Source: Calothrix sp. NIES-4105 (GTDB lineage: Bacteria > Cyanobacteriota > Cyanobacteriia > Cyanobacteriales > Nostocaceae). Taken from it: DNA of 64,000 nt. The position numbers and the translations under genes are program-made. This document shows positions 25,453 through 35,012 of this stretch, one piece after another; the stretch's first letter is position 1, and each line of letters starts with the position of its first letter. The stretch spans positions 9,167,717-9,231,716 of the forward strand of contig NZ_AP018290.1 in the NCBI RefSeq assembly GCF_002368415.1, in the 5' to 3' direction. A model generated the notes under the pieces. It had not been told where the DNA came from and did no database searches. It saw only the letters and a program-made list of their open reading frames with translations.

Positions 25453-28400
25453 ATGAAATTAATTGAAACTGCTGTTCGTTGGCGACATGGCACTTTTGTT
25501 TTATTCTGCCTCCTCGCTGTATTCGGTATAATGTCTCTGTTAAATTTACCTTTGGAACTTCAACCTGGTGGTGATAGACCAGAGATTACTATTAGTACTA
25601 CTTATCCCGGCGCCGGACCTACAGAAGTTGAAGATTTAATTACCCGTCCTATTGAAGAACGCATGGAAGAGGTATTGGGAGTAAAAGAAATTAGTAGTAC
25701 TTCACGGTCGGGACGTAGCACTATTAATTTAGAATTTAATTGGGGTAGTGATGTTGATGAACGTTTGGTTGATGTTTTAAATCGCTTACAGCAAGTTGAA
25801 CGTTTACCTGAAGAAGCTGGAGAATCTGCTGTTGAAATTGTTAGTGGCGCCAGTTCTCCAATGATGTGGATACCATTGGCGCCTAAGCCCGGTTTTAAAA
25901 GTGACCCAAATCGTAATCGTGATTTAGCTGAGGAAGTTATTATACCTCGGTTGCGTCGTGTGGAAGGTACTGGACAATTTCTAGTTGTGGGTGGACAGCA
26001 ACGTGAGGTTGAAGTACGTGTTGACCCCAAAGCTTTGGCTGAAAGAAATTTAGCTATTGGTGATGTAGTAAGAGTGTTGCGGGAAAACAACCGTGATATC
26101 CGAGGTGGCCCATTAATTTTGGGTCGTCGTGAATACAGAGTTCGCACGGTCAGCAGGTCGCAAGATATGGAGGAAATTGCGGGTTTTGTGTTGCGACGCG
26201 ATGCTTCCGGGACGGTATATTTACGCGATGTTGCTCAAATACAAATGGGACGCAAACCCCAAGATAGTGCATTATTATTTAATGATAATCCTACTGTGGC
26301 TATTGGAATTATTCGCCGGATTGGCGCCAATGTTCCAGAAGTTGCGAAAGGTGTACGCGCGGCAATTACTGAATTAGAAGCTCAATTCGACCGCGCGAAT
26401 GAAGGCATCAAGTTTATCTATAATTATGATGAGAGTGAGTATATTAATCAGTCAGTAACGCTGGTACAAGAGAATTTACTTAGCGGCTCTTTGCTTGCGG
26501 TAGTGATATTATTACTGTTTCTCGGTTCAATGCGAACTGTTGCAGTTGTGGCTTTAACTATTCCCACAACAATGATAACCGTGTTTATTGCTATGTCGTT
26601 GTTGGGACGAACTTTAAATATTATTAGTTTGGCAGCACTGGGTTTTGCATCAGGGATGGTTGTAGATAACGCAATAGTAGTGGTGGAAAATGCTTTTACC
26701 CACATGCAGCAAGGTAAAAACCCAGTTAAAGCAACTATTGACGGTACAAAGGAAGTTACGGGAGGATTATTAGGCGCCACTTTAACAAATATTGCGGTAT
26801 TTGCTCCTTTAGTATTGGTAAGAGGAGAAATTGCCCAGTTATTTACAGATATGGCAATTGCAATTACTGCTGCTGCTTTATTTTCGATGTTGGCAGCAGT
26901 TACACTTGTACCAATGTTATCTGGGTTATTTTTAAACCAAGCTGAAGCAGTACAGGTATTGGAAGGTGGTAAATATAAAGGTGGTAACTGGTTAGTTCGT
27001 GCAGTTGCGAATACTTCTGCTGTTTTCAGAGTATTTCAAACCAGGTTTGAAAATCTTCTTCTGGCTACAGTTGGTTGGTCTACTGGAAATGGTAGACTTG
27101 GGCGCCGACTATTTATATTATCAATACCAATTGGTTTAATGGTAGCAAGTATATTTTTATTGCCACCTGCCGATTATTTACCTGAAGGTAATCGTAACTT
27201 ATTAGTATGGCGCGCCGAACCAATGCCCGGTACAAGTATACCCGAAGCAATTCGTCAATCGGAACCTGTGCGCGCGTATTTGAGAAAGCAACCGGAAGTA
27301 GAAAGGGTAATGTATGTAGACCGTCCAGGTGCTATACGTGGTATAACAGCTATTCTCAAACCGGAGTTTGCGACTTCTAACGGTTTAGCAATGATGATAG
27401 AACGGATGCGAAAAGCCTCAAATAACTTTGCTGGTTATCGGTTTATGGTACCAAACCGTATTTCGATATTCCGTGACCCAGGTAAAGAATTTGAAGTAGA
27501 TATAGTCGGCGCCGATTTAAATCAACTAAGTGAATACGAACGCGATATCATGGGTAAACTCCGTCCCTTACCAGGTGTACGTAACGTTCGTTCTAATTAT
27601 GTCGGAGGCGCCGCCGAACTGCAAGTAATCCCCAACCGCGAACGACTAGCCGAAGTAGGAATAGCAGAAGCCGAAGTTGGTTCAATGGTAGAAGCAGCAT
27701 TAGGAGGACGTTTAGCATCAGAATTTATCGACGGCAAAGAAGAACTAGATGTCTCTGTAGAACTTAAAGATTTATTCGTACAAACACCCGAACAACTGCG
27801 ACAACTACCTTTGTATACCAATGGTGGACAAATTCAACTAAGTGACGTTGCCGAAGTTAAAGAAACAGTCGGACCAGATGTCATTAACCACGTAGACTTA
27901 GAACGCTCAATTACCCTCACAGTAACACTTAACCCAGAGGCGCCATTAGGCAGTATAGTCGAACGTACCCAACAAGATATTCTGGCGCCAATCCAAGCAA
28001 AATTACCAGCCGGGTATCGAATCGAACTATCTGGTTCTGCTGATAGACTCGGTGAAACAGTTACACAGCTGGCCACAGCCTTTGTTTTATCAATATTTAT
28101 CATCTACCTGTTGCTTGTTGCCTTATATCGTTCTTTCTTATACCCAGTAGTCATTATGGCAACCGTACCAATGGGAATGAGCGGCGCCTTACTAAGCTTA
28201 GTCATTGCAAACAGCATCCCTGGTGTAAGTGTTCCCCTTGATATGATTACCGCGTTAGGATTTATAATCTTGACAGGGGTAGTTGTAAACACTTCAATCT
28301 TAATCGTAGAACGCGCGCTGCAACTACTAGAAGAAGGCATGGACTACGACAAAGCAACATACCAAGCCACAAAAGACCGACTGCGCGCAATTTTTATGTC

Positions 28401-28617
28401 AGCCATTACCAGCGTACTAGGAATGTTACCCCTCGCTGTTGTACCAGGACAAGGTGCCGAACTATATCAAGGACTAGGCATAGTCTTAACAGGAGGACTA
28501 TTATTCTCAACCATACTCACACCCACAGTAGTACCCGCATTAATGGGACTAATATACGATTTTTCAGGCAAGCGCAAAGTTAAAAAGACTAGGAAAAAAC
28601 AATTGGCGCCGTCCTAA
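25453..28617 (+). CDS. RND efflux permease, HAE1/AcrB family
   Basis: A 1054-residue inner-membrane proton-drug antiporter. It starts MKLIETAVRWRHGTFVLF. The repeated RND layout is visible: helix 1, then a large periplasmic loop (TTYPGAGPTEVEDLITRPIEE...), then helices 2-6 including GMVVDNAIVVVEN, the helix-4 region with paired charged residues. A second half follows with helix 7 (LFILSIPIGLMVASIF), a second periplasmic loop and helices 8-12 (GFIILTGVVVNTSILIVE). Length is normal for the family. Many GGCGCC sites occur within it. It is co-transcribed with the upstream adaptor. Substrates are unknown: multidrug or metal export are options, but no metal-pump signature was noticed. Confidence 0.92.
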   Translation: MKLIETAVRWRHGTFVLFCLLAVFGIMSLLNLPLELQPGGDRPEITISTTYPGAGPTEVEDLITRPIEERMEEVLGVKEISSTSRSGRSTINLEFNWGSDVDERLVDVLNRLQQVERLPEEAGESAVEIVSGASSPMMWIPLAPKPGFKSDPNRNRDLAEEVIIPRLRRVEGTGQFLVVGGQQREVEVRVDPKALAERNLAIGDVVRVLRENNRDIRGGPLILGRREYRVRTVSRSQDMEEIAGFVLRRDASGTVYLRDVAQIQMGRKPQDSALLFNDNPTVAIGIIRRIGANVPEVAKGVRAAITELEAQFDRANEGIKFIYNYDESEYINQSVTLVQENLLSGSLLAVVILLLFLGSMRTVAVVALTIPTTMITVFIAMSLLGRTLNIISLAALGFASGMVVDNAIVVVENAFTHMQQGKNPVKATIDGTKEVTGGLLGATLTNIAVFAPLVLVRGEIAQLFTDMAIAITAAALFSMLAAVTLVPMLSGLFLNQAEAVQVLEGGKYKGGNWLVRAVANTSAVFRVFQTRFENLLLATVGWSTGNGRLGRRLFILSIPIGLMVASIFLLPPADYLPEGNRNLLVWRAEPMPGTSIPEAIRQSEPVRAYLRKQPEVERVMYVDRPGAIRGITAILKPEFATSNGLAMMIERMRKASNNFAGYRFMVPNRISIFRDPGKEFEVDIVGADLNQLSEYERDIMGKLRPLPGVRNVRSNYVGGAAELQVIPNRERLAEVGIAEAEVGSMVEAALGGRLASEFIDGKEELDVSVELKDLFVQTPEQLRQLPLYTNGGQIQLSDVAEVKETVGPDVINHVDLERSITLTVTLNPEAPLGSIVERTQQDILAPIQAKLPAGYRIELSGSADRLGETVTQLATAFVLSIFIIYLLLVALYRSFLYPVVIMATVPMGMSGALLSLVIANSIPGVSVPLDMITALGFIILTGVVVNTSILIVERALQLLEEGMDYDKATYQATKDRLRAIFMSAITSVLGMLPLAVVPGQGAELYQGLGIVLTGGLLFSTILTPTVVPALMGLIYDFSGKRKVKKTRKKQLAPS

Positions 28618-28633
28618 CAACATCCCTGCTGTA

Positions 28634-28654
28634 GCACAGGCATCTTGCCTGTGC
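28634..28654. terminator. GCACAGGCA hairpin after the efflux operon
   Basis: A perfect stem GCACAGGCA-TCT-TGCCTGTGC lies 17 bp after the permease stop. It belongs to the 'GTAGCACAGGCATCTTGCCTG' dispersed hairpin family of cyanobacteria. It lacks a T-tract, so termination is only plausible. Confidence 0.45.
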
Positions 28655-28740
28655 ATTCATAATTTGCAACGGATACAACAGATGTAACGGATAAGTTATT
28701 CGTTATGAACAGACTCTAAATTGTAGGTTGGGTGTAGCTA

Positions 28741-29016
28741 CGTTCCTACCCGCTCCGGGTTGAAAACCCAGAGCTAATAGCATAAGCCCTCTTATAGAGG
28801 ACTAAACAATAAATATCTCCTCTTGCCATTTAGTTCTCTTGAAATGCCAGTGTTTGTTCAATATTTAGCCAATCTTCATCACTTATCTTGCACCTCTAAG
28901 TAAAAGCTACATAAAAAGTGATATTGAGTAACAAAAATAACAAAATTTTTAGAGTCCTCTTCAAGAGGACTTTTGCTACTAGCATAGTGGTTTACAACCC
29001 TATGCGGGTAAGAACG
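28741..29016. repeat. Inverted repeat pair in a 635-bp gene-free gap
   Basis: The left arm (28741-28803, CGTTCCTACCCGC...GGGTTGAAAACC...CCTCTTATAGAGGACT) is the imperfect inverse of the right arm (about 28953-29016, AGTCCTCTTCAAGAGGAC...GGTTTACAACCC...GCGGGTAAGAACG). Each arm carries a small internal hairpin (CCTCTTATAGAGG; GTCCTCTTCAAGAGGAC). This arrangement resembles a MITE or a decayed element about 275 bp long. The minus-strand open frame across it (28879-29136) shows no family resemblance. The rest of 28618-29252 shows no gene. Confidence 0.6.
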
Positions 29017-29252
29017 CAGCGAAAATTTACAATTACTGAGTATTATTAAATTCGAGAAAATCCTTGGTGCAAGATATAAGTCATACAAATCTATTGGTAG
29101 CGTAACTTGAGCGTCAATCGTTTTAGTAACATCCATAAAACTTAAAATGATGACGATTGTTTATATTATGACTTAAATTGAAGTGCATTATTAAGCCACA
29201 CTTTTTTAGAAGCACTTACAATCTTGATTATAGGTGCCGTAATATATATAAC

Positions 29253-30789
29253 CTACGCACGCACAATTATAATAGAAAGTCCGTTTTTTGTAGTTGTGGT
29301 TTTTGTTGACAAACGGTCTTCAATTTTTGGTGCCTTAGAACGTCGGTCAAAAATAACCAACCACCCAGAATTTACTTCTATCCGGGCTAAATAAGAGTCT
29401 AATTGTTCAAGACCTTCTTTTTCTGGGTCGCCTATTTTATCTCGCCAAACTTTTAGTTCTATTCCTAACTCTAAACCTCTATACCTTAAGCATAAATCCA
29501 TACGGTCACTGCCAATAGCATATTCGCGTTCTAAAGTTCCACCTCCATTAACGACACGGTGTAGAAATGCCATTAAAACTAAATGTGGCGCCACTTCATG
29601 ATACCCAGTAGTGCCAAGTAACGGTTCACCATGCTGGCGCCAAAATTTCAAGAATGCTTTTAGTAAAGCTTCGGTATTTAACTCACCTGTTTCAGTTAGC
29701 CAAGTTGGAGAAATATGAGGTAACGAAGCCATTGGTGTTATTGTTAATACTCGCGGTAAGATTTCACGATAAATAGGATTAGCAATAATTAATCCACCTT
29801 GCGGGTCTATTTTACATAAACCTAAATCTATAACAAATTGAATATCATCTGGTGGAACATTTCCTAATTCTGTGCCTGCTAAAATTGGTTCAATAATTGC
29901 TTGGACTCTTGGCTCTTGAAGTCTTTCTGCAAGTGAGTCTAAATGGGTATCCCTACGAGCAATTAATATTTCTTTAGCTTGTAAAATATGCTCACGTGTA
30001 ATTGCGATACTTGTATCCTTAACCATATTTTCGACAACTTCTTTAGCTAAAGCATTTACTAACCAAGGTTGCCCTTGAGTCAAATCAAATGCTGTTGTAC
30101 ATGCATCTTTAGTAAAAACTTGCCCAGTCTCTTCAGTATGTTGGTAATATAATTCCGCAACCTCAGCGACATTAAAATCTCTTAAAGTGATAGAACTAAC
30201 TTTAATATTAAAAGGACTTGAAGTATTTAATCTATCACTTCCTCCAGATGCAATTTTGTAATCACGTACATCTCGTAAACCAATTAATCCTATAGATTGT
30301 GGGAAATTTTTAGGACGACTGCGATACCCTTCACGTAATTGTCGTAGAAATGATATTAAAGTTTCGTTTTGTAAAGAATCAATTTCATCTATAAAAAGTA
30401 CTACAGGTCGTTTACAAACCCGTGACCAAGCTCTTAAACTAGCTCTAATTCTTTGCCCCGGTTCTGGAAAATTCCAAGTAGGAGGTTGCAAATCTTGTGG
30501 GATGTCTTCAATTGTATCACGCCAAGTTGGAAGAATCGCGACTTCTGCGGCGCCTGGGTCATCATTATAAGCGCTTCCTACTTCTGCCGATACCATTACT
30601 GCGGCATAACGTCCACTCGAAGTTAGTTTTTCAGCTAATGGTAGTTTTACCACTTTGGCGAGGCGCATGGATAACAAAATAATTTTCTTGAGCAATTAAG
30701 CCCTCTAAATCAGGTAATCGACTGGTAGGCGACAGCATGTAGTGAATGTCGGCTCGGCAATGACCTGTAGTGTTAAACCAACGAGGCAT
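29253..30789 (-). pseudogene. AAA-like ATPase with C-terminal nuclease-like domain, frameshifted
   Basis: The native start is ATG at 30789: MPRWFNTTGHCRADIHYMLS, then PDLEGLIAQENYFVIHAPRQSGKTT, which is the Walker A. Just after GKTT the frame is lost (a short deletion near 30640-30655) and resumes as LPLAEKLTSSGRYAAVMVSAEVG. It continues with Walker B VVLFIDEIDSL and an Orc/AAA-type lid. The C-terminal GIELKVWRDK...LEQLDSYLA has the E-L-K of PD-(D/E)XK folds. Closely similar 'AAA-like domain' proteins of about 510 residues are common in cyanobacteria. Function unknown; inactivated if the sequence is right. Confidence 0.8.
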
Positions 30790-31065
30790 AAGTTAATAAA
30801 TAAGTTGCTGAGTTGCACTTGACGCTCCTACCAAGTATAACTCGTGAGCGTGGCGCCATCATAAATCCCCAACAAGCGCGAAAAATCTTCTAGCATCACG
30901 CATCAAAGAAGATAAACATTTTGGGCGCCAGGTTAATTACTTGAAAATTAGAAACATAATTAACACCTTATACCATTTTTATATGAAGATGCACATTATT
31001 GTTCTTTAGCCCCCCTTATTAAGGTAGGTTGGGGGAATTTAATTAGTTGCAGCTTCATATTAAAT
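30790..31065. other. Spacer between the broken ATPase gene and the small CRISPR array
   Basis: No gene is visible. It contains two GGCGCC sites and, at 31011-31060, a C-rich/G-rich dispersed repeat ending TTAGTTGCAGCTTCAT. A related tail (TTACTTGCAGTTTCAT) is found at 8761-8776. Confidence 0.5.
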
Positions 31066-31361
31066 CGGTATTACAGTAATCAAAGGTTAAACATATTAAG
31101 TTTTTTAGAGGATAGATACTCTGTGGTCAATACCTTACGGTAATCAGAGGTTAAACACTAATTGACCGTCGCGACATATTAAACTGGCGCCATAGTGATC
31201 AATACCTTACGGTATCTAAGGTCAAAACATCTTCTTCTGCTGACACATCAACGATTTACTCTGCTGAGTGATCAACACCTTACGGTATCTAAGGTCAAAA
31301 CACGTTCGAGGTTTACCCCACTCTTTATAACTTGCCTTGTGATCAACACCTTACGGTATCT
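31066..31361 (-). CRISPR. Small CRISPR array in inverted orientation upstream of cas6
   Basis: Four 36-bp repeats start at 31123, 31195, 31268 and 31339, with spacers of 36, 37 and 35 bp; the last repeat (31339) is broken after 22 bp. A further degraded unit lies at about 31066-31094. On the plus strand the repeat begins GTGATCAACACCTTACGG. Its reverse complement (GTGTTTTGACCTTAGATACC...) matches the repeats of the two larger arrays, so this array runs on the minus strand, away from the cas genes. The repeats differ from each other at several positions, which suggests an old, inactive array. Confidence 0.85.
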
Positions 31362-31399
31362 ATAGCATTTTTCTAATTATCTTAGAATTGCTACAGAGC

Positions 31400-31645
31400 T
31401 TACAATACAAGCATTATAAGAATTTTGCAAGCACCTGTTAGTCGCTTGTGCTAGCTCAAAGTGCAAGTGAAATGTTGTGCTAAAAACGTGTTATTGTTGG
31501 TTTAGCCTATGATGCCGCTAGTTGCTAAAGTTGGCTTTGAGCATTTTCACGGTGTAAAGTTGTTGAAGTGCCTAAGTGCAAGCAGCTGCAAGGTTCAATG
31601 TACCCTTGTATGCTCAATACCTCAGATGCCGTCTGGCGTTAAACA
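31400..31645. promoter_or_regulatory. Leader-like and repeat-like remnants between the small array and cas6
   Basis: At 31423-31435, TTTTGCAAGCACC is the exact inverse of GGTGCTTGCAAAA found in both large-array leaders, so it fits a decayed leader for the inverted array. At about 31611-31644, TGCTCAATACCTCAGATGCC...GGCGTTAAAC resembles a degenerate CRISPR repeat, close to the terminal repeat of array 2. The promoter for the cas operon is expected in the 250 bp after this, but no clear box can be named. Confidence 0.5.
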
Positions 31646-31893
31646 AATTTAATAAATAGATACTTGACACAAATATAGCCTATCTGGTAGCGTGAATTTG
31701 TTCTAATGTTTCAAGGTGTATAAAACTGATAAACAAAGTTAGGTTGAATTAAAAGTCAAAAGCAAACCACAAGGCAATATAACGATAACGATTTTGTTCT
31801 ACTAGCTGGCTAAGAGTAAGTGCCTTTGAATGCCGTAAGGTTTTGAAAACTATATGTAATGCGCGTTCGCTAGTTTTTGAGGGGGAATTTTTT

Positions 31894-32556
31894 GTGAAAC
31901 CTTCTTTTAATGTTTCTGCGTCCCAGAGTACTGGGGATGATTTGGCGCCTTTTGTAGAATTAGCCTATCAAGTGCATGGTAAGTATTTACCTGCTGACCA
32001 TAATTACGGTTTATATGCGGCGTTTGTTCATTTGGTGCCTGAGTTACGGCAGCATGATGATGTTAGTATTTTGTCTATTCCAGGTATTGGAGATAAGCAA
32101 GGAAAAATCCTTCTTACAGAGCAATCTTATTTAAAGATTAGAGTCCCTGTTACTAAAATACCTCTGGTTTATCAACTGGCAGGTAAACGTTTTTCTGTAG
32201 GAGTACACGAAATTCAAATTGGCATTCCAACTGTATCTGTCTTAAAGCCAACGTCAAAGCTTCGCGCTAGGATTGTCACGATTAAAGGTAAAGAATATAC
32301 AGAAAAAGATGCATTTTTAGAAGCTGCACGGCGCCAGTTACAAAGCTTGAATATTAGCGGTGATATTTCTGTTCCACTTGATAGACAAGGTTTACCAAGT
32401 CGTAAAACTATCAAAGTTAAACGCTTTACTATAGTTGGCTTTACTACCGAAATTACGCAGTTAAGCGATGAAGATTCACTAAAATTGCAGCAGTGGGGAT
32501 TAGGTGGAAAGCGTCATATGGGTTGTGGAATTTTTATGCCTTATCGCAACCTTTGA
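31894..32556 (+). CDS. cas6: Cas6 pre-crRNA endonuclease, MYXAN subtype (Cmx6)
   Basis: A 220-residue Cas6/Cmx6-type protein, expected to cut the CRISPR transcript within repeats to make crRNAs. Diagnostic stretches are VELAYQVHGKYLPADHNYGLYAAF near the N-terminus, RFSVGVHEIQIGIPTVSVLKP in the centre, and the C-terminal RHMGCGIFMP, the glycine-rich loop of Cas6 RAMP folds. GTG at 31894 is chosen because GAGGGGG precedes it by about 8 bp; an in-frame TTG at 31843 would add 17 residues without support. First gene of the interference operon, 29 bp before cas3. Confidence 0.88.
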   Translation: MKPSFNVSASQSTGDDLAPFVELAYQVHGKYLPADHNYGLYAAFVHLVPELRQHDDVSILSIPGIGDKQGKILLTEQSYLKIRVPVTKIPLVYQLAGKRFSVGVHEIQIGIPTVSVLKPTSKLRARIVTIKGKEYTEKDAFLEAARRQLQSLNISGDISVPLDRQGLPSRKTIKVKRFTIVGFTTEITQLSDEDSLKLQQWGLGGKRHMGCGIFMPYRNL

Positions 32557-32585
32557 TGCCTCTAGGTGTTTAATCAAACTTTTTA

Positions 32586-35012
32586 GTGCTTATGTACACC
32601 AAGTTTATGTCGGATTTTAAAGGATTTAAACCGCTTCTTGCAAAATCTCTGCCTAAAAAAGGTTCAAAGGATTATTCGGAACAAGCACGTGGTGCCGCAA
32701 AGTACACAGGTCATATAAGCCTAGTTATGCAAGCTGCTGATGTTTTAGTGGAAGTATTGGGAGAGCAAATTTTAAAGCAATTAGGATTAATTGACGTTGA
32801 TTTAAAGTACTTTGCTAAAACTGTAAAACTAGGCGCCTATTTACACGACTGGGGTAAAGCAAATCAGCATTTCCAAGAAATGGTTTATTGGAAATCACTT
32901 GACTTGCAGTCGAAAGAACCAAAGGTTGTTAACTTTAAGAAAGTTTTGAAGGAACTTGCACAAACACACTCAGATAGGCAAATGCTGCGTCATGAAATAA
33001 TTAGCGGTATTTTAGCGCTGCAAGTTCCTAGTATTAAAGAATGGCTTGGAAAATGTGAGGATGTAGATTTAGTCGCTGCAGTCTGGGCAGCAATGGGACA
33101 TCACCTCAAAACAGGGGTGAACAAAGATGATAAACCAGCCGAGTTTATTGCAGAAATTTCAGATGGAACTGGAGGTGAACTAAATATTTATACTCATCAC
33201 CAGGATTTTGAAGCTATTTTAAAAATGGGTTGTAAATATCTTGGCTTACCGGAGCAACTACCAGAGTTACCTAAAGAAACTTGGTCAAAATCTGAGTTGC
33301 AAACAGCTTTAAATTTACTACGTGACGAATTTATTAAGCTTGAGTCTAACTTAACTTGGGAGCAGCAAAAATTTATTGCGGCAGTTAAGGCAACTGTTAT
33401 GGCTGCTGACCTTGCAGGTTCAGCGTTACCTCTAGTTGAAGAAGATTTCAAAAGCTGGATGCAAGAAGTACTAAGTCTGACTTTATCTAGCGAGGAAATA
33501 CAAAGGTTAGTTAATCAGCGTTTAGAAGGTCAACCGTTACGACCATTTCAGAAGAAAATAGCTCAAGCTTCTCGCCGAGTCACTTTAGTTAAAGCAGGTT
33601 GCGGAACTGGTAAGACAGTCGGCGCCTATGCTTGGGCAGAAAAATGGGCAGTTAATCGTAAGCTATTTTTTTGTTACCCAACTACAGGAACCGCATCGCA
33701 GGGATTTATTGATTATGCTGAAGGAACTGATATTGAAGCTGAGTTAATGCACTCTCGTGCAGATTTAGATAGAGAGTTACTTTTTTCTGGAGATTCAGAT
33801 GAATCAGAAGGTATTGACGCGCGTTTAAGTGCATTTACCGCATGGCGTAAAAAACTATTAGTTTGTACCGTTGATACGGTGTTGGGCTTAATTCAAAATA
33901 ATCGCAAACCATTGTATGCTTGGACAGCCATCGCTCAATCAGCTTTTGTATTTGATGAGGTTCACGCTTATGATGCAAGACTTTTTGGCGCCTTATTAGA
34001 ATTTATTAAAACATTTCGCGGCGCCCCTATTTTGTTGATGAGTGCTAGCTTTACTCCTGGACAACTCACAAAAATTCGTGAGGCAATGGCAGAATTAGGT
34101 GAAAAAATTGATGAACCAATTGAAGGTCCAGAAGAATTAGAAAAGCTGAAACGCTATGAAATACGTCAGTTAACAGAAGTTTCTGATTCCAAAGATATGC
34201 CAGAAGTCTGGGAATCTGTACTCGAAGCTTTGAAAAATCGCCAAAAAGTACTATGGGTAACAAATTCTGTACAATCCTGTATTGATTTGTATCGTCAAGC
34301 TAAAATACAAGTCCAGAAGTTGCCTGTAGAAGCTAATCCGCTAATATACCACAGTCGTTTTAGATACAGAGATAGAGTTAGTAAACATAAGGCTGTAATT
34401 GATGCATTTAGAACAAATGAACCTGTACTAGCGATAACAACTCAGGTGTGTGAAATGTCACTTGATTTAAGTGCTGATTTACTAGTATCGGCAATGGCGC
34501 CTTTTTCAGCTTTAATTCAGCGTTTGGGTCGGTTAAATCGTCGTATGAGTAAACCAGAAGAAGGTACAGGTCTAGCAATTATTTATCCTTGGAAAAATAA
34601 TAAACCCTACAAAGCGACAGAACTTAACACTGGAAAAGATTTACTTAATAGGCTAACTGATAAAAGTGCTGTTTCTCAACACGATTTATCAGAAATTGCA
34701 GCTGAACTTAGTAGTAATATTCCAGAAAGTGTAAAATCTATTTGGTTAGAAGGTAATTGGTGTGCTTATCCGGATTTTTTACGTCAACCTGGTTATACAG
34801 TTACTGTTTTATTACAAGATGATTTAACAAGTATTAAGGACGCAGCTCTGTTACGTTCAGATAAATCCTTTATGCGGGAAGCACAAGGATGGTCAGTCCC
34901 AGTTCATATAGATAAAAATTTGTATGATTGGCGCCGGATAAAATTTTACCCTATTGCCGCTCCTGAAGATATTTACTATAGTGAAGAGACAGGGGCAGAA
35001 CCATGCAAATAG
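32586..35012 (+). CDS. cas3: Cas3 HD nuclease-helicase
   Basis: An 808-residue single-chain Cas3, the nuclease-helicase that degrades target DNA. The N-terminal HD domain shows YLHDWGKANQHF (about residue 85) and AMGHHLK. The SF2 helicase part has Walker A KAGCGTGKTVGA (about 338), the DEVH box FVFDEVHAYD (about 455), MSASFT as motif III, and RLGRLNRR as motif VI (about 650). Both activities look intact. The start is GTG 32586 or the in-frame ATGs at 32592 and 32607; no ribosome-binding site decides. The 3' end overlaps cas8 by 10 bp. Confidence 0.93.
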   Translation: MLMYTKFMSDFKGFKPLLAKSLPKKGSKDYSEQARGAAKYTGHISLVMQAADVLVEVLGEQILKQLGLIDVDLKYFAKTVKLGAYLHDWGKANQHFQEMVYWKSLDLQSKEPKVVNFKKVLKELAQTHSDRQMLRHEIISGILALQVPSIKEWLGKCEDVDLVAAVWAAMGHHLKTGVNKDDKPAEFIAEISDGTGGELNIYTHHQDFEAILKMGCKYLGLPEQLPELPKETWSKSELQTALNLLRDEFIKLESNLTWEQQKFIAAVKATVMAADLAGSALPLVEEDFKSWMQEVLSLTLSSEEIQRLVNQRLEGQPLRPFQKKIAQASRRVTLVKAGCGTGKTVGAYAWAEKWAVNRKLFFCYPTTGTASQGFIDYAEGTDIEAELMHSRADLDRELLFSGDSDESEGIDARLSAFTAWRKKLLVCTVDTVLGLIQNNRKPLYAWTAIAQSAFVFDEVHAYDARLFGALLEFIKTFRGAPILLMSASFTPGQLTKIREAMAELGEKIDEPIEGPEELEKLKRYEIRQLTEVSDSKDMPEVWESVLEALKNRQKVLWVTNSVQSCIDLYRQAKIQVQKLPVEANPLIYHSRFRYRDRVSKHKAVIDAFRTNEPVLAITTQVCEMSLDLSADLLVSAMAPFSALIQRLGRLNRRMSKPEEGTGLAIIYPWKNNKPYKATELNTGKDLLNRLTDKSAVSQHDLSEIAAELSSNIPESVKSIWLEGNWCAYPDFLRQPGYTVTVLLQDDLTSIKDAALLRSDKSFMREAQGWSVPVHIDKNLYDWRRIKFYPIAAPEDIYYSEETGAEPCK

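Noticed and set aside
25602-28340. Several minus-strand open frames of 74-181 residues under the RND permease gene
   Set aside because: Antisense shadows of a strongly supported 1054-residue gene; composition is Ser/Pro/Arg-rich as expected for reverse reading.
28879-29136. An 85-residue minus-strand open frame
   Set aside because: It spans one arm of an inverted repeat; only its first 30 residues look protein-like, and no motif could be named.
31843-31893. Upstream TTG start for cas6
   Set aside because: A GTG at 31894 has a strong GAGGGGG at good spacing, and the added 17 residues are not family-like.
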